Shown: positions 22,170 to 33,414 of the stretch, in pieces
Layout: the number at the start of each line of letters is the position of its first letter
How positions within the stretch are numbered: position 1 is the first letter of the stretch
Assembly: GCA_014529385.2 (NCBI GenBank)
Contig: CM043943.1
Span: 98,778,355 to 98,842,354, forward strand
Length of the DNA stretch: 64,000 bases
Direction: 5' to 3'
DNA from: Adiantum capillus-veneris
Lineage: Eukaryota > Streptophyta > Polypodiopsida > Polypodiales > Pteridaceae
Translations under genes and position numbers: made by a program
Notes under the pieces: generated by a model
Seen by the model: only the letters and a program-made list of their open reading frames with translations
Database searches by the model: none
What the model was told of the DNA's origin: nothing

Positions 22170-23700
22170 TTGTCCTCCTCCAACAACGTTGACATCGCCG
22201 GAGACTTCCCTAACACAAATAACACAAAATCCACTCCCACTATTGTTGCAATAAGAGCTATGCTACTTCCAAATGACACCTACCATACAAGAATCTTAAA
22301 ACTCAACACCCAACAAAGACTACTCTTTGACGATGTCATGCTCAAAACATGATCGCGTCCAACAGAACCCTTAACCTTTTCTTGACAGGTGGAGCAGGGC
22401 TAGCAAAACATTCACCCTCCTCTTGATTGTGCAAGGACTATTACACCTATACAACCATAAACCTGACTCCATAAGAGTGTTTCTAATGGCATACACAGGG
22501 AAGGCAACTTTCAACATTGGAGGCACAAATATACACTCCGCACTCCATCTACCAATGATCACTACATCCAACATATCATTGTTTGCAGAAAGGTTTAACA
22601 CCCTATCTTTGCTTTACCAAGATCTCAAACTAGTTGTGTTTGACGAAGTGTCCTTAATAGGCCACAATGTTTTTGCAATGGCAGATTCCCACCTCCGAGC
22701 TATCAAAGAAACATACGATAAGCCTTTTTGCGGTGTGGATGTTATTTTATGTGGTGAACTTTGCCAAGCCAGCCCAGTGTGAGACTCTTGGATTTTCTCA
22801 AAGAAGAGCCTACTTCTTGAAGCAATTGCACCATCCTTTTGGCACCATCTCGTAAAGTGCTATGAACTCACCATCACTATGTGGCAAAAAGATACAACAT
22901 ACATTGATATCCTCAATAGAATAAGAACATCACATCATACTGATGTTGACATTGCCTTCTTAAACAATGCATATTTTTGACCAATCCCACAACGTAACCT
23001 TGTATCCCACTCATTCTATTCAAACAAAGGCAAAGACTAACACAATCAACATGTATTTAACAACACACATGGTGCACCTTCAATTATCCTCGTGCAAGAT
23101 AAGAGGTCTACACCTTGTAGCAAGACCATACAGCTACCATGCGATCCTACGGTAATCGCGGGCCTCCATGCATCTTTGCATCTCAAACCAGGACTTATTG
23201 TAGAGCTTTGTGCTAGAAACATTGACATTCCAGATAGCCTTGTCAATGGAGCAAACGAGATCTTCAGAGGAGTCATAGACACAACTACAACACAAACATT
23301 ATGGATCCAATTTTAAGAAAACACAACGTAGGACAATGCACTACATATGAACATAAAAAACTCTATAATCCGCTAAAAAACCCATGATGGACACCAATAA
23401 AGAAAATAACTTGTGATTTTCAAATAGGCAAGAACCCATAGAACACTATCACAGGGACACAATTTCCAGTACAACCAGCAACTACAAGAACAATCCACCG
23501 TGCTCAAGGGTTGACACTAAACACTATAGCTTTTGACCCAAGTAAAATCAGGTCACATGGACTAACTTACACTAATCTCTCACGTATTTGTGATCCTACC
23601 AACCTCTACCTCCAAAAACTAAATAATGACCACATCAAAGTAGACCAAACCGTTCTAGAAGAAATCTACCACATTTGTACACAGTTAAGGTGGATCTTGG
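22170..23700 (+). pseudogene. Pif1-type SF1 helicase domain of the Helentron-like element
   Basis: The Walker A region reads FLTGGAGLAK (22386-22411), with Ala where Gly precedes the Lys in most family members, and a frame change immediately after it. Walker B is LVVFDEVSLIG (about 22630-22660), followed by DVILCGELCQASPV, in place of the usual GD-LQ-PPV. Later motifs include KPGLIVELCARNID and LVNGANE (about 23187-23260), and IHRAQGLTLNT (about 23490-23525) leading into LTYTNLSRI. Together these give the Pif1/RecD2-like fold that unwinds DNA during rolling-circle transposition. Stops at 22350, 22780 and 22980, among others, break the ORF. Confidence 0.8.
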
Positions 23701-24359
23701 ATCAATGCAACCTTCAGAAGTTCACCCAATCCCACTTCATAATACAATCCCTAAATATTATTTCTCACCAAAACCACTTTCACAATTTAACTAGTGACAC
23801 AAGCTTAATGGCTTCCCATGTTCTATGCCTTCAAGAAACCAAAGTGCAAACAAACCAAAATATAAACATACTAAGCTACAAGCATATTAAATCTTGCGGC
23901 CCCTCCGGCTTCTCTCCATTTTACAAAGAAACAATTAACATACAAAGGCATGAAGTGGTCTCTACCTTCAACACTGAATTGATAACAACAACAACCCTCA
24001 ACCTACCCACAATACACTTTCTCACCATAATCACATTATACCGAAAGCCATCTACCCCATTCTCCTCCTTTCTTCACACACTATTTAATGTTTTGTCCTT
24101 CTCAACAAAAAATTCTCCTTCAATAATCTTAGGTGATTTCAATGTGGATGCTAACATAAGGAACCCAAACTATGCAAAGCTACATGAACTACTATCATTG
24201 TTGACCTTCCACCAACAAATTATAGAGAACACAACAATCTATGGCTCCACCTTAGACCACATCTGGACAACCAACAACTTCCCCGCCATAATCACAGGGA
24301 CTAACTACACATTTTGGTCTGACCATTCTACCTTATATCTTCTCTTCCCATTTGCATGA
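23511..24359 (+). CDS. Helicase C-terminus fused to AP-type endonuclease domain
   Basis: One open 282-residue frame joins the last helicase motifs (LTLNTIAFDPSKI, YTNLSRICDP, residues 1-35) to an endonuclease/exonuclease/phosphatase domain (residues about 78-282). Its motifs are SLNIISHQNHFHNL, VLCLQETKV, IITLYRKPS, IILGDFNVDA, STLDHIWTT and FWSDHSTLYLLF, so the N, E, GDFN, DH and SDH positions are all kept. A C-terminal endonuclease of this kind is the hallmark of Helentrons, where it is thought to derive from a LINE endonuclease. This is the best preserved part of the element. Confidence 0.8.
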   Translation: MTLNTIAFDPSKIRSHGLTYTNLSRICDPTNLYLQKLNNDHIKVDQTVLEEIYHICTQLRWILDQCNLQKFTQSHFIIQSLNIISHQNHFHNLTSDTSLMASHVLCLQETKVQTNQNINILSYKHIKSCGPSGFSPFYKETINIQRHEVVSTFNTELITTTTLNLPTIHFLTIITLYRKPSTPFSSFLHTLFNVLSFSTKNSPSIILGDFNVDANIRNPNYAKLHELLSLLTFHQQIIENTTIYGSTLDHIWTTNNFPAIITGTNYTFWSDHSTLYLLFPFA

Positions 24360-24513
24360 CCATCCCAACTCCCCGCCCTCCACAACATACCTTTCTAGCA
24401 GGCCCTCGTGTATTTTCACCTTGTTTTGTCTTAGTTTATTTTTGCCCAACAAAGTTCACATTATAATGCTAAAAATAGGCATAGGGAGCACAAAAAAGCA
24501 CGTGTCTACGTGG

Positions 24514-24540
24514 TTAGGTTTTCATGTTGTCAAAACCTAA
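24514..24540 (+). other. Hairpin, possible 3' terminus signal
   Basis: TTAGGTTTT and AAAACCTAA form a perfect 9-bp stem with a 9-base loop, about 155 bases past the endonuclease stop. Helitron-class elements end near a short hairpin, so this fits, but the exact end cannot be fixed without a second copy. Downstream GGATTCAGATCC looks slightly like a Pol III box B, so a tRNA-derived SINE is an alternative. Confidence 0.45.
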
Positions 24541-24559
24541 GTGGTGGATTCAGATCCCC

Positions 24560-26450
24560 CAGCTTCCGCACACGTGCGCATTTTGTCCACTCTCCATTCC
24601 CCTCGCGATTTGTGCACCTAGTTCTCTGTTGTTGATCCCATGACGAGGTCTTCATTAAAGACCTTGTGGACTTTAGTGTTGAGTCCTGTTCTCATCCGAA
24701 GTCTTGGAAACCGCATCCTGGTTCCCATTTGAAGCGTCTATTACTAACGATAACTCATTCCAAGTCGAAAAGAGAGTAGAAGCAGAGTCTCCTTTAATTA
24801 AGGTAAGGGGTTGTTGCCCCTAACTTTAGGCCACCTAAATTAAGGGCTAAAACACAGCATTGACACCTTGGATAAGAATTGGAACTTTCAACGATTCCTC
24901 CTTGCTGACAATTCAAGGATGCTTAAGATTTACCATTGTAAGGGGACCTCACTTGGAAGGGGGGGTAACTCAAAACTAGAAGAGGTACCCCCCACTAACT
25001 CAAAAGAATGTATCACCCCCACCCTTTCTGTGTGTGCGTGAGGCTCAGCATGTCAAATCCATCAAATGAGTGTCTCTTTTACATGACCCCTCTACGTGTG
25101 GGGGGTACATAGTACATACTACTCTATCGCGTGTGAAATGTATTTATTGCAATCTTAGTGATTCCACAAATGCCAAAAAATCAAATAGACCTAGCTCTAA
25201 GGGGGCCTTCATACTTAGTGGAAGTTCCAAACCCCGAGGAGTCTCAATAGGAGACACTGAGTTGGCACACAATTTTAGACTTGGCAAAGTGGAGACCTAA
25301 GGTCAAGATTTACATCGCCCCATCAAACTTTGATTACTATCTTGCGGTTTTAAGCACATTGTGCATTTTATCTTATTTTGCATAAAGATGGGTGGGAGGT
25401 CTAAACCCTCCCTAACGTAAACTTATTGTGAACTAATAGCATCACTTAGGGTGCTTTCTTGTAGGATATGCAACAAGGTTTTTGCTAAGTATCATTTTCT
25501 AACTATTTTCACAACACCCTTCCCTCTCATGCCAACTCAGTCATTTTTGGTCAAATTGGCTTTAGAAGGGTCGAAGTTTCCAGAATAAGACAAAAGATTG
25601 CTAGCTAGAATCAAACAAGTTGCAACTTTCTATTGCACAAAGCAAAGTCATACCACAGTTTGCATGTGAAATTCACCTTATAAGCTGAGAATTCACAATC
25701 ACTTGACAAACCATGATTTGGCACAAGAGGACAAATAGCCAGGATGAAAGTATGAAAGAATAATTAAAAGCAATGATGGATAGGACACTAGGAACACTTG
25801 TGGCGAGACTTAATGTAGGCCAAAAGAATGTCGGGCCTTACAAAGATTAAAACCATACATGCATTTAAGGTTTATTCCTCTAGGTAACTATGGTAGCTAA
25901 AGCATTATGAGTTCAAAAACAACACCTTTACCAAGATTCTCATATACTTAGTAGATTTTCATCACTTGATATTAGAATATGCGTTGTCAAAAGCAAAATA
26001 ATACATCACGTCATCAATGTGCATGAGAGGCAGAGGTGTGTGATTCCTCATTGGTTGTCCTTATCACCTTGAATCCTCCTCCTGCCTTTCCCTTTCTACA
26101 CCTAGTGAGACGTCTTCCATCGTTTGCCTTCGAAGATAAGAGGGTACGTGTATGATCCTCGATCTATACTGTCAAGACTCTGGTCCTAATGGGTGGCCTA
26201 TGGTGACTACTAGGGGTTATAAGCCTAGAGGCTAAGAGCCTAAGGGTTAGGTTATACCATAGGAGGATAGAGGGTAGCTAACCTAGGAGGTGCACCAATG
26301 GAAAGGTGTCTTAGATATAGGAGGCAAGGCATGGCTATATAGGGAATGGTTGGGTGGAGCTTCAGTGTGAATATCCACCTATATTATGGGACTTGACAGA
26401 GTCTTCAATTGAAATTGCTTCGCATCTGCACATGCAATCACACTTTTCAG
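24560..26450. other. No gene recognised
   Basis: Mixed-composition sequence with only short chance frames. It may hold LTR or decayed element sequence but I found no primer site, domain or repeat pair. Confidence 0.6.
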
Positions 26451-28045
26451 GCGATTTCTAGCAAGAATACGATGTAGAAGCTGTAAGGTCTTTGACCCCG
26501 ACCAAAAAAAGAGCACCATTGTACCATGAAAAGATCATAATGAAAAAAGTTACTATTTTTAGCAGTTTTCCAAATTCTGTCTCAGTGCCATGATGTTTAG
26601 AATGTTTTAAAGCTTCGAAATGTGAATTAAAATAATTTTTGTAATTTTTTTTCCAAAAATAGTAAGTCATCCGACCCGTCCAGTTTTGACCATCTCGAAA
26701 AACTGCATCCGTACCCCAAATTTGAAAAAAATGCATTTTTGGACCTCGAGGGCTGCTAAATATGGTAGGTACTCGGACCAGTACGTCTTAGTTAGAGCTT
26801 AGTATAGCAATTTACGGCATTAAATTCCGACTGGTATGACCCGTTTTAGCCTAAAAACAATTTTTCCTAAGGTTGTGCGGGGAGGCACTGGGACTCGGGT
26901 ATTGTGCGGGAACTCACTCCAGGGCACTGCAGACCCAATCTAGAAGCTAGGGGACGCCCTCTCTCACAAGTACAGCTCGTGGGGGCTTATCCATGCAAGG
27001 GAGAGAGAGAGTGAGTGAGTTCTGGAGCAAGTTGGACACTTGTTAAGTGTATAACTGAAGCTGCCTTGCATGAAATGAGTGCTCTCCAGATGAATATAGC
27101 AGCACAATTCGAATTTCAGCTTGGAGGAGCCTATTTAAAGGTGTGCTCACACACACACACATATATGCTCACACACACCCAGTACACACACACACACACA
27201 CCTACACACACCTTGGGGAGGTGCTGCTGGCACACACAGTTTTTGAAGGAGAAGCAAGGAGGGAGGTGCTGCCAAAATTCTCATCTTGAGAACTCATTTG
27301 GATCAAAAAATCAAGAGGATTCTCAGCCCCTAAACACAGTAATCATGGTTTAATTCCTGCTCTTCTTAATTCTCTTCATTATTCTCCAAATTCCTCGTCT
27401 ACTATGCTTAATCCTAGCCATAATTCCCAATAGTTGCTCTCTAGTTTTACATAGCTATACTCCATTACATAATCATCATCCAATAGCTAATTATGCAGCT
27501 ATTCATCACTCTTAATCACTGATTAATAAATGATTAGGAGAGATTTCTCTCTCTAGACAACATAGTTAATTAATTGTCAGCCGATAATAATGTAGATTTT
27601 GATGAAATTCATCCTTTTACCACTCAATAGTGTTGTAATTAAGTTAGATTCAATTTTCTCACACATTAAGATGTGATTAAGAAAAAATTAATCCATCATT
27701 AAGCCACTAAGAAGAGAATTTTCTATCACCTATGTATGCGGTAACTCTGCATCTTTCTAATTGCACTAGGAAAGTGATTGAGCTTGCTTAATTCATCTCT
27801 CTTGTAAATTAATTAGTAAAATTCTGAGATTCTTAATCATCTAAGCCAAGTGATTAACTTTAGAGCCGGTTCCCATAGGACAAGTAAAGTATTATCCATA
27901 AAATTACTATGTCTCGAAGGAAAAATCTAACCATCTCGTATAAGGAGGATTGTTCAATGATTCTAATCTTCCATTTGGATTGTTATGATGCTCTCGGGCC
28001 TTAGCTCTTTTCTTCAAGTTTATCATTTAAAGTAGTGAGTATAAA
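26451..28045. other. Unrecognised; possible LTR/leader sequence
   Basis: Contains a TATA-like CCTATTTAAAGG near 27129-27140, then a CA-rich transcribed-leader-like stretch (27150-27210) and an AT-rich region up to an ATG at 28046. This resembles an LTR promoter and leader, but no paired LTR or primer site was found. Confidence 0.35.
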
Positions 28046-28186
28046 ATGGCCCCGGTTAAGAGAACTCGCTTCGGTGGTGCCCACGACCGCGAGGCGAGAA
28101 CGAGCAATGTGAATGGGAAAGGAAAAGCTCCCATGGACGAACAAGCACCGGCCATCTCACGGGCCATTGACGAAGAAATGGAAGAG
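28046..28186 (+). CDS. Candidate first exon, unknown gene or Gag start
   Basis: ATG at 28046 opens 47 codons with a basic N-terminus (MAPVKRTRF) and an acidic end (DEEMEE), then GAAGAG|GTAGGT gives a donor-like site at 28187 in phase 0. No domain is recognised and no following exon can be joined. It could be the start of a host gene or of a retroelement Gag. Confidence 0.25.
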
Positions 28187-28497
28187 GTAGGTCACAATTT
28201 TATTCAAGTTGTTTAATTTAACATTTCATACGATAAGTTAGAAAAGAACATATCCCTAAACATGTTGGAGAAATCCGACGGAAACCTCGGCATTTGAATT
28301 CAATTGTATATTAAAGTCTAAGTAGGAAAGAATGATTGATGGATATACTAATTGAAATAGGAAATAATGTCTGCTAGGGAAAATTTAGCTTGGCATGTTC
28401 ATTTCTATTTCCAATGTTGATACTAGTCCGAACCCCCTCCTGACACAGGGGGTAGAGTTCCTAGTTAAGGGCTCTTGAATCCACGACTGTTGGTTAA

Positions 28498-28600
28498 GCG
28501 GTGGATACCCATGACTTGCTTTCTATGCGGTGGGAACCCACGTCTTGCTTTCTATGCGGTGGGAATGTCCATATCGTGCTTTCTATGCGGTGGACAACCT
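28498..28600. repeat. 29-31-bp tandem repeat, three full units plus a partial fourth
   Basis: Units starting at 28498, 28527 and 28556, with a partial fourth at 28587, all begin GCGGTGG, and each full unit ends in TGCTTTCTAT. Middles vary (ATACCCATGACT, GAACCCACGTCT, GAATGTCCATATC). Confidence 0.85.
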
Positions 28601-29683
28601 AGTTGTATGGGTAGCTAGGCGACAACAGGAGGAGTAAACTCTCGTTGGAGGGGGGATGTTGTACCTCCAGAACATTGGAATTTTAATGAATAAGTTTGAG
28701 TAGAATTTTTACTAGAATACTGTCTTGGCGCCGCTTTGCAATATTGGTTGAAGGGCTGTCTTAACGAACATTGTGACTTGGAATCTAATCAAGGAATGTT
28801 TATGTTGAACAATTATTGTGATAGTAATTAGGACACACAAGGAAGTGTGAGTGTGGGGGTGGAAAGTGGGGGCTTGTCTCAGGTTGCCAATGCCTATGAG
28901 AAGGGTGGTCCCGATTGGTCGGGAACTCTCTGTCCCCATAGTGTTTAAATCGATACTAGTAATACTCATTGCCCCTAGAGCGGCGAAGTCTCAAGTGTAC
29001 GTGCCTCTGAAACATGGGAAAAAAGGTACTCGGGATTTCTCTCCTCTTGGAAGGTGGGTCTTACGATCACTAGATAGGTTAAGTACGCTTCCCCTGCGAG
29101 GTGGAGCTAGATCTCATTGCTAGTAGGCTCGAACTCGACTCACTTTGTGATGAGAGATCGTTCGCTAGTTGAACCCTGAACCACTTTGTTTGCTTCCACT
29201 GTAGATCTAGTGGCCACCAGGTTCACCATCAGATCCGCCGTTTGATATGGCGGGGTGGGGACCTCACAGAAGCATGGTTGGTGTTCCAAGAACATTCTCA
29301 ATAGACAACATGAAGTTTTACCCCCCGTCTGGAGTTATTCGTGCCCTCAAAATCTCGTTCTAACTAGCATAGAGCAAAGTACTTTATATATTCTTTCATA
29401 TTCACAAAGTGTGATTTTCTTCATCTCTTCCACAAAATTTGCTGCTGTTTTTACCCGGAACACTTCTTCACTTCAAGTTAAATCCATCCAAGTCACGAAA
29501 ATTTGCATGCAAGCTACAATTCCTTACATGTAACACTAAATCTCACATGCATGGTGAATTTTATGGGTGCCAACCAAGCAAGCTTTGGAGTGAGTTTTTC
29601 TTCTCTTTTTGCTTATGTTTCATAACTCGCTCCAAAAGCTTTTAGGGCAAGTGTTTATTTTCTTTTTCTCCTTCTCTCGTTCT

Positions 29684-29738
<55 letters not shown>

Positions 29739-29990
29739 TCTAGAGGATATGAGACTCTTCATCCATGGTGTTATCCTGGGGTTTGGTTTCACCCTTGGCA
29801 TTCATTGACTACAAAAAATATCTCACTTGTTTGAGATCTTGCTCTCATAGAGCTTCCAACCATGACATTGGTTGATTAGCCGGGAAAGGCCTCTTGGTTA
29901 AAGTAGCCTTGTAAAGGACTTTTTTTCATTATATTTTTTTTCATTATTAGGCCATCCTGTGTGGGCTCCGAGGATGTGGCGAGGTGGTTT
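28601..29990. other. No gene recognised; (CT)n microsatellite
   Basis: Mixed sequence without recognisable coding. A CT run lies at 29687-29733. Confidence 0.6.
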
Positions 29991-30018
29991 TCTTTCCGGT
30001 TTTATACCGTGCAGCCAG

Positions 30019-30050
30019 CCAATGACAGGAGAAAAGGAAAGCTTTATAAG
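30019..30050 (+). promoter_or_regulatory. CCAAT and TATA-like promoter
   Basis: CCAAT at 30019-30023 and TTTATAAG at 30043-30050 lie about 120 bases ahead of an ATG with a downstream splice donor, with a (GT)n tract in the presumed leader. Confidence 0.35.
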
Positions 30051-30165
30051 GTGAGCATTAAGCTCACTTAGTTTTCATTCTGCAAGTGTGTGTGTGTGTG
30101 TGTGTTTTCTCATTGTGTGCATACTCTATTCATTGTCCAAAGCTTCACTTGAGGGTCTCCATAGC

Positions 30166-30204
30166 ATGGCTCCTAACAAGAAGAACATTATGGATTCAAC
30201 AGAG
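30166..30204 (+). CDS. Candidate first exon, unknown gene
   Basis: ATG at 30166 gives 13 codons (MAPNKKNIMDSTE) ending at AGAG|GTAAGG, a strong plant 5' splice site in phase 0. It follows a plausible promoter. No later exon is found before the Athila-like LTR at 31483, which may have interrupted the gene. If unspliced, the frame stops near 30312. Confidence 0.3.
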
Positions 30205-31482
30205 GTAAGGGCGAAAATTTTGTTTGCTTCAAATACTTCTTATCATTTCGGGTATGGCATGGTTTTTTTTGGATTTACTGCCACAACATGGGTTGGTGGT
30301 GATGAAAATTAAGCATGTTTATATAAAAAATTGAAGGGGTTTTTGACCTCGTACTGCTGCTCTTACTGCTCCTATTTGGGTGGATCTAGTTATGGCTTGG
30401 CTTGCTGAGCTTGACATTGGGAAATGACGGTGTAAATTCTTGCCAATGCTCTTCTGGTATGAGTCTTCTCAGCAATCTGAGGATTGATTTGCTAGCTGGT
30501 CTTTATGAGCAGCTTGCATGGTATAAACACTTTTTTGCCTTTATCTTTACGGGTTTGTCTTCCCCAGCCTCTTTGCTGAGATGAGTAGAACTTGGTACTG
30601 ATAGAATGCTATTGTTGGGAATTGAAACTGTAAGTTGGTTGCATAAGCATCATATGGTTGAAGCTTGTTTTGCTGGTTAATCCATGGATCTCTCACTAAT
30701 GATTCTACTGGTTCTGTTCTCTACGGATTAATACTGGTTATAAAATATCTATTGAACATAAACATTGAGAATTTTTTAGAAATGTTCTCTTATTGCTGCT
30801 TCTGACTTTATTCAAAAAATTTGAAGCATATGATTGGGCTGGACATGCCGATCGATTCATTACCAGTTACTAGTATTGGGATGTACGGCCATATGGAGAG
30901 GAATGATAACTCCTTTTCTGGTTTTTTATGATTTTAGGAGAAAAGACCAGCTAATTTTCATACACTGGCTTGGAAATTGCCTAATGATATCCTATTGCAT
31001 GCCATGATTGGCTTGAATTACGGGTCAAAATTTAACACACATAGCTAAATTAAAGAAATTTTGCATATACATTGGATGGGTTTGCTGTCTATACTGGCTG
31101 ACTAGCCAATCTTGTCACATTATCCCACCTGGTTTTTTAACTGAGCAAAATAACACAGTGCTATTTACAAGTACTTGAGAAGGTATGGTCTTTTACTGGT
31201 TGGTTTTGGGAAAAGGAATGTGGTGGCATGAATGTACATAGGTAAAATTTGACTTGCCGATTAAATATATTGATAAATGCAGATTATATCTCTCATTTAT
31301 GATATTTTGATATTGTTCCTATTGGAATGAAACTAGTCTTCGACTTTCCTGGATAATCTTGTTGGTACAGGACTTCTACTGTACTGGTATTGGTTCTCTC
31401 TTTATCCGTATAGAGAATATGGAAAGAATATTGTAGGGATTGCACACGGCGCCAGGTCCGTGCCTGTTGGCGAGTGGCAAAG
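30205..31482. other. Unrecognised, possibly intronic
   Basis: T-rich, TGG-rich non-coding sequence without repeats or domains; it would be intron if the exon at 30166-30204 is real. Confidence 0.4.
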
Positions 31483-32040
31483 TGTGTGCTCCTTGCCGCA
31501 CTGTGTGCGAGCCATAGATGGCTCCAAGCACACAACTAGCTTAACTAGTAAGCTCAGAAGAGGGCAATGGTGTGTCACTCACCGCTCTATGCTCCTGCCG
31601 TGGAGGATTCCTCGCCGCGAAGAAGAAGAAACTGCAGTCGTGCCGCGCTCAACCGCTTCGCCACCATCGTGCCTTCGTAATGCTCGATCGCACACACACT
31701 CTCCCTCTCTCTCTCTCTCTCACATACACACACACACAAGGAGGTGAAGAAGAAGAAGATGGAGATGGAGATGGAGCAAGAGCACTCTTCTATTGCACAA
31801 ATGAGAGAATAAGTGAATTTTAGGTTTAGTTGGCTTTTATATGAGCTCACCCCATTCACACTTGGGCGCCCATGCTTAGCCAACTAATCCCTTGAATGTC
31901 CCAGTTAGAGTGCGCCTCTCATCGGCGATCACTCTTACCCTTTTCCTATTGGTCCGACAAGCCCGGTACCTGACTCTACCAAATACATAATACACGTCCG
32001 TCATAGGTGATGGGGTGTCCGTGAGCCGTGAGGGTTAACA
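31483..32040 (-). repeat. 3' LTR of Athila-like element
   Basis: Starts TGTG and ends TTAACA on the plus strand, 558 bp. On the minus strand a TATA-type ATATAAAAG lies at 31834-31842. It contains short CT and CA microsatellites (31700-31738) and lacks a 27-bp segment present in the other LTR. Confidence 0.93.
31834..31842 (-). promoter_or_regulatory. TATA element in the 3' LTR
   Basis: ATATAAAAG on the minus strand, about 200 bases from the LTR start, with an identical copy at 45076-45084 in the other LTR. Confidence 0.6.
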
Positions 32041-32055
32041 TGCCCCCCTTCTTGA
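32041..32055 (-). other. Polypurine tract of Athila-like element
   Basis: The minus strand reads AAGAAGGGGGGCA directly before the 3' LTR start TGTTAAC. Confidence 0.8.
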
Positions 32056-33414
32056 TGTAGATTCCGTCCTCGGAAGCTATTGAGTTGAAGCTCGTTCGTC
32101 GAGGTGGAAGAGCATTTGAGATGAATGTCCTTAGCCTTCTTCAGTCACTGCAAAATCAAACAACATTGGCACAGTAATTGCATTCTCATAAGTGATTAAA
32201 AAGCATATGCAGTTTTAGGTAGACAAATTGATTGGTAAAAGAATTTCAAACAATTTGTCAGCAATGAACATTAAATTTCAATGTAATCAAATGCATAAAT
32301 AGATGTAAAGGTAAAAAATTAAACAAGTCTGGGGTCGCTAATTTGACGGTCGAAAGGCACTAGAGATCGAATATTAATACCATGGGTAAGCTTCTTAATT
32401 TTCTCTGGTCAATTAAGCTGTTTAATCGCGAGAGCCAAGTATTTCTTGTTCGAGGGCTGACTAGAGGCTATACTTAGAGGACCTTGTAGTTAAGCTACGA
32501 TAAAAGGAATTTCTCATGAAATCATCGCCTGACTGATTACCTTTTCTTTGACCCCCCAAAGTGTTTTCACACTGATTCAATTTGATGTGTGTGCTTATTT
32601 TGTATGCCTTGGGTTTTTTGCTTTTCAAGGAAAAGCGCCCATACTGGGAACCTCTAGGGCTCTAGTACCATAGGCAATACATGTGAGTGAAGTACCAAAT
32701 CAAGCTGAGATTTCTCTTCCAGCTTAAGATTTTACAGTGTGGCACTTTGATTTTTTGTTTGTTCATTTTCAGCATTTTAATTTTGTAACTTTGGGGGGTC
32801 ATATAACACTGATACACCTCCCCAGGCTCATCACACTAGTAAACTCCCTTTATAATACTTAAGCGAAAGGTCAATAGGGTCAAGCCCACTAGAAAGCCCT
32901 AGTACATTTCACACAATGCTGCCTAAATCGGATTAAGAACCTAAGTAACCATTGATTATTAGGAAGGCATTCCCCATGGTATTAAGAGAAGATTTCTAAC
33001 ACCTAACTTGGTCAAACTAGCTTAGTCGGACTACTTGATTTTTAAACCTAGACAAGTGATTATGACAAAAAATTACATTGAATTAAATGTTTGATACTAA
33101 GCAAATGCGGTGAATATTAGGCTACCAATCACAATTAAAGTAGACAATCATAGATGCAAAAAAGATAAGGGGCAATGCTAATGGACAAGAAACACTTGTT
33201 TGTGTCGATGGTCACGCTTGATTTGAAGAGTGAGTCGAGATAAAGATTCCATGAAGGTCCAAATCCTATCAATAGCAACACGCTCATGTACACACTAGGA
33301 AACAAAAGGAATACCTCCAAGAGGCACATTAGTGGGAAAAGGTACCAACACTTATTGAACACAACAAAAAACATAAGGAACCCTAACCTAATTATTTGCA
33401 CTCTCCCTAGAGAG
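32056..33414 (-). other. Non-coding 3' region of Athila-like element
   Basis: AT-rich sequence between the last ORF and the polypurine tract. No supported ORF. Athila elements usually have a long 3' region here. Confidence 0.6.

Larger units (their letters stand above)
16474..24540 (+). mobile_element. Helentron-like rolling-circle transposon with RPA-like gene
   Basis: Plus-strand order: an RPA1-like ssDNA-binding protein gene (16541-18342), a DUF6570-like region, a Helitron_like_N region, an HUH Rep domain with HDH and YxxxY motifs, a Pif1-type SF1 helicase, and a C-terminal endonuclease domain, followed by a 9-bp-stem hairpin near 24514-24540. Rep plus Pif1 helicase defines Helitron-class elements; the fused C-terminal endonuclease is the mark of Helentrons. 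The coding region has many stops and a few frame changes but all parts are in order. The 5' boundary is not fixed; 16474 is only the TATA-like start of the first gene. Confidence 0.8.

Noticed and set aside
24500-24575. Possible tRNA gene
   Set aside because: A weak box-B-like word exists but the central stem is 9 bp with a 9-base loop and no acceptor stem forms, so it is not a tRNA.
27015-27353. 112-residue frame containing a His/Thr-rich repeat
   Set aside because: The middle is a CA microsatellite and the ends match no family; better read as a leader with a TATA-like site upstream.
28498-28600. Repeats separated by variable middles, CRISPR-like at first sight
   Set aside because: Only three full units and a partial fourth, with no cas genes, in a plant genome; simple tandem repeat.
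31293-31535. Minus-strand frame of 80 residues with a TGGCGCC-like word suggesting another primer site
   Set aside because: The word TGGCGCCGTGTGCAATCC diverges from the tRNA-Asp complement after 9 bases and no LTR terminus sits at the right distance.
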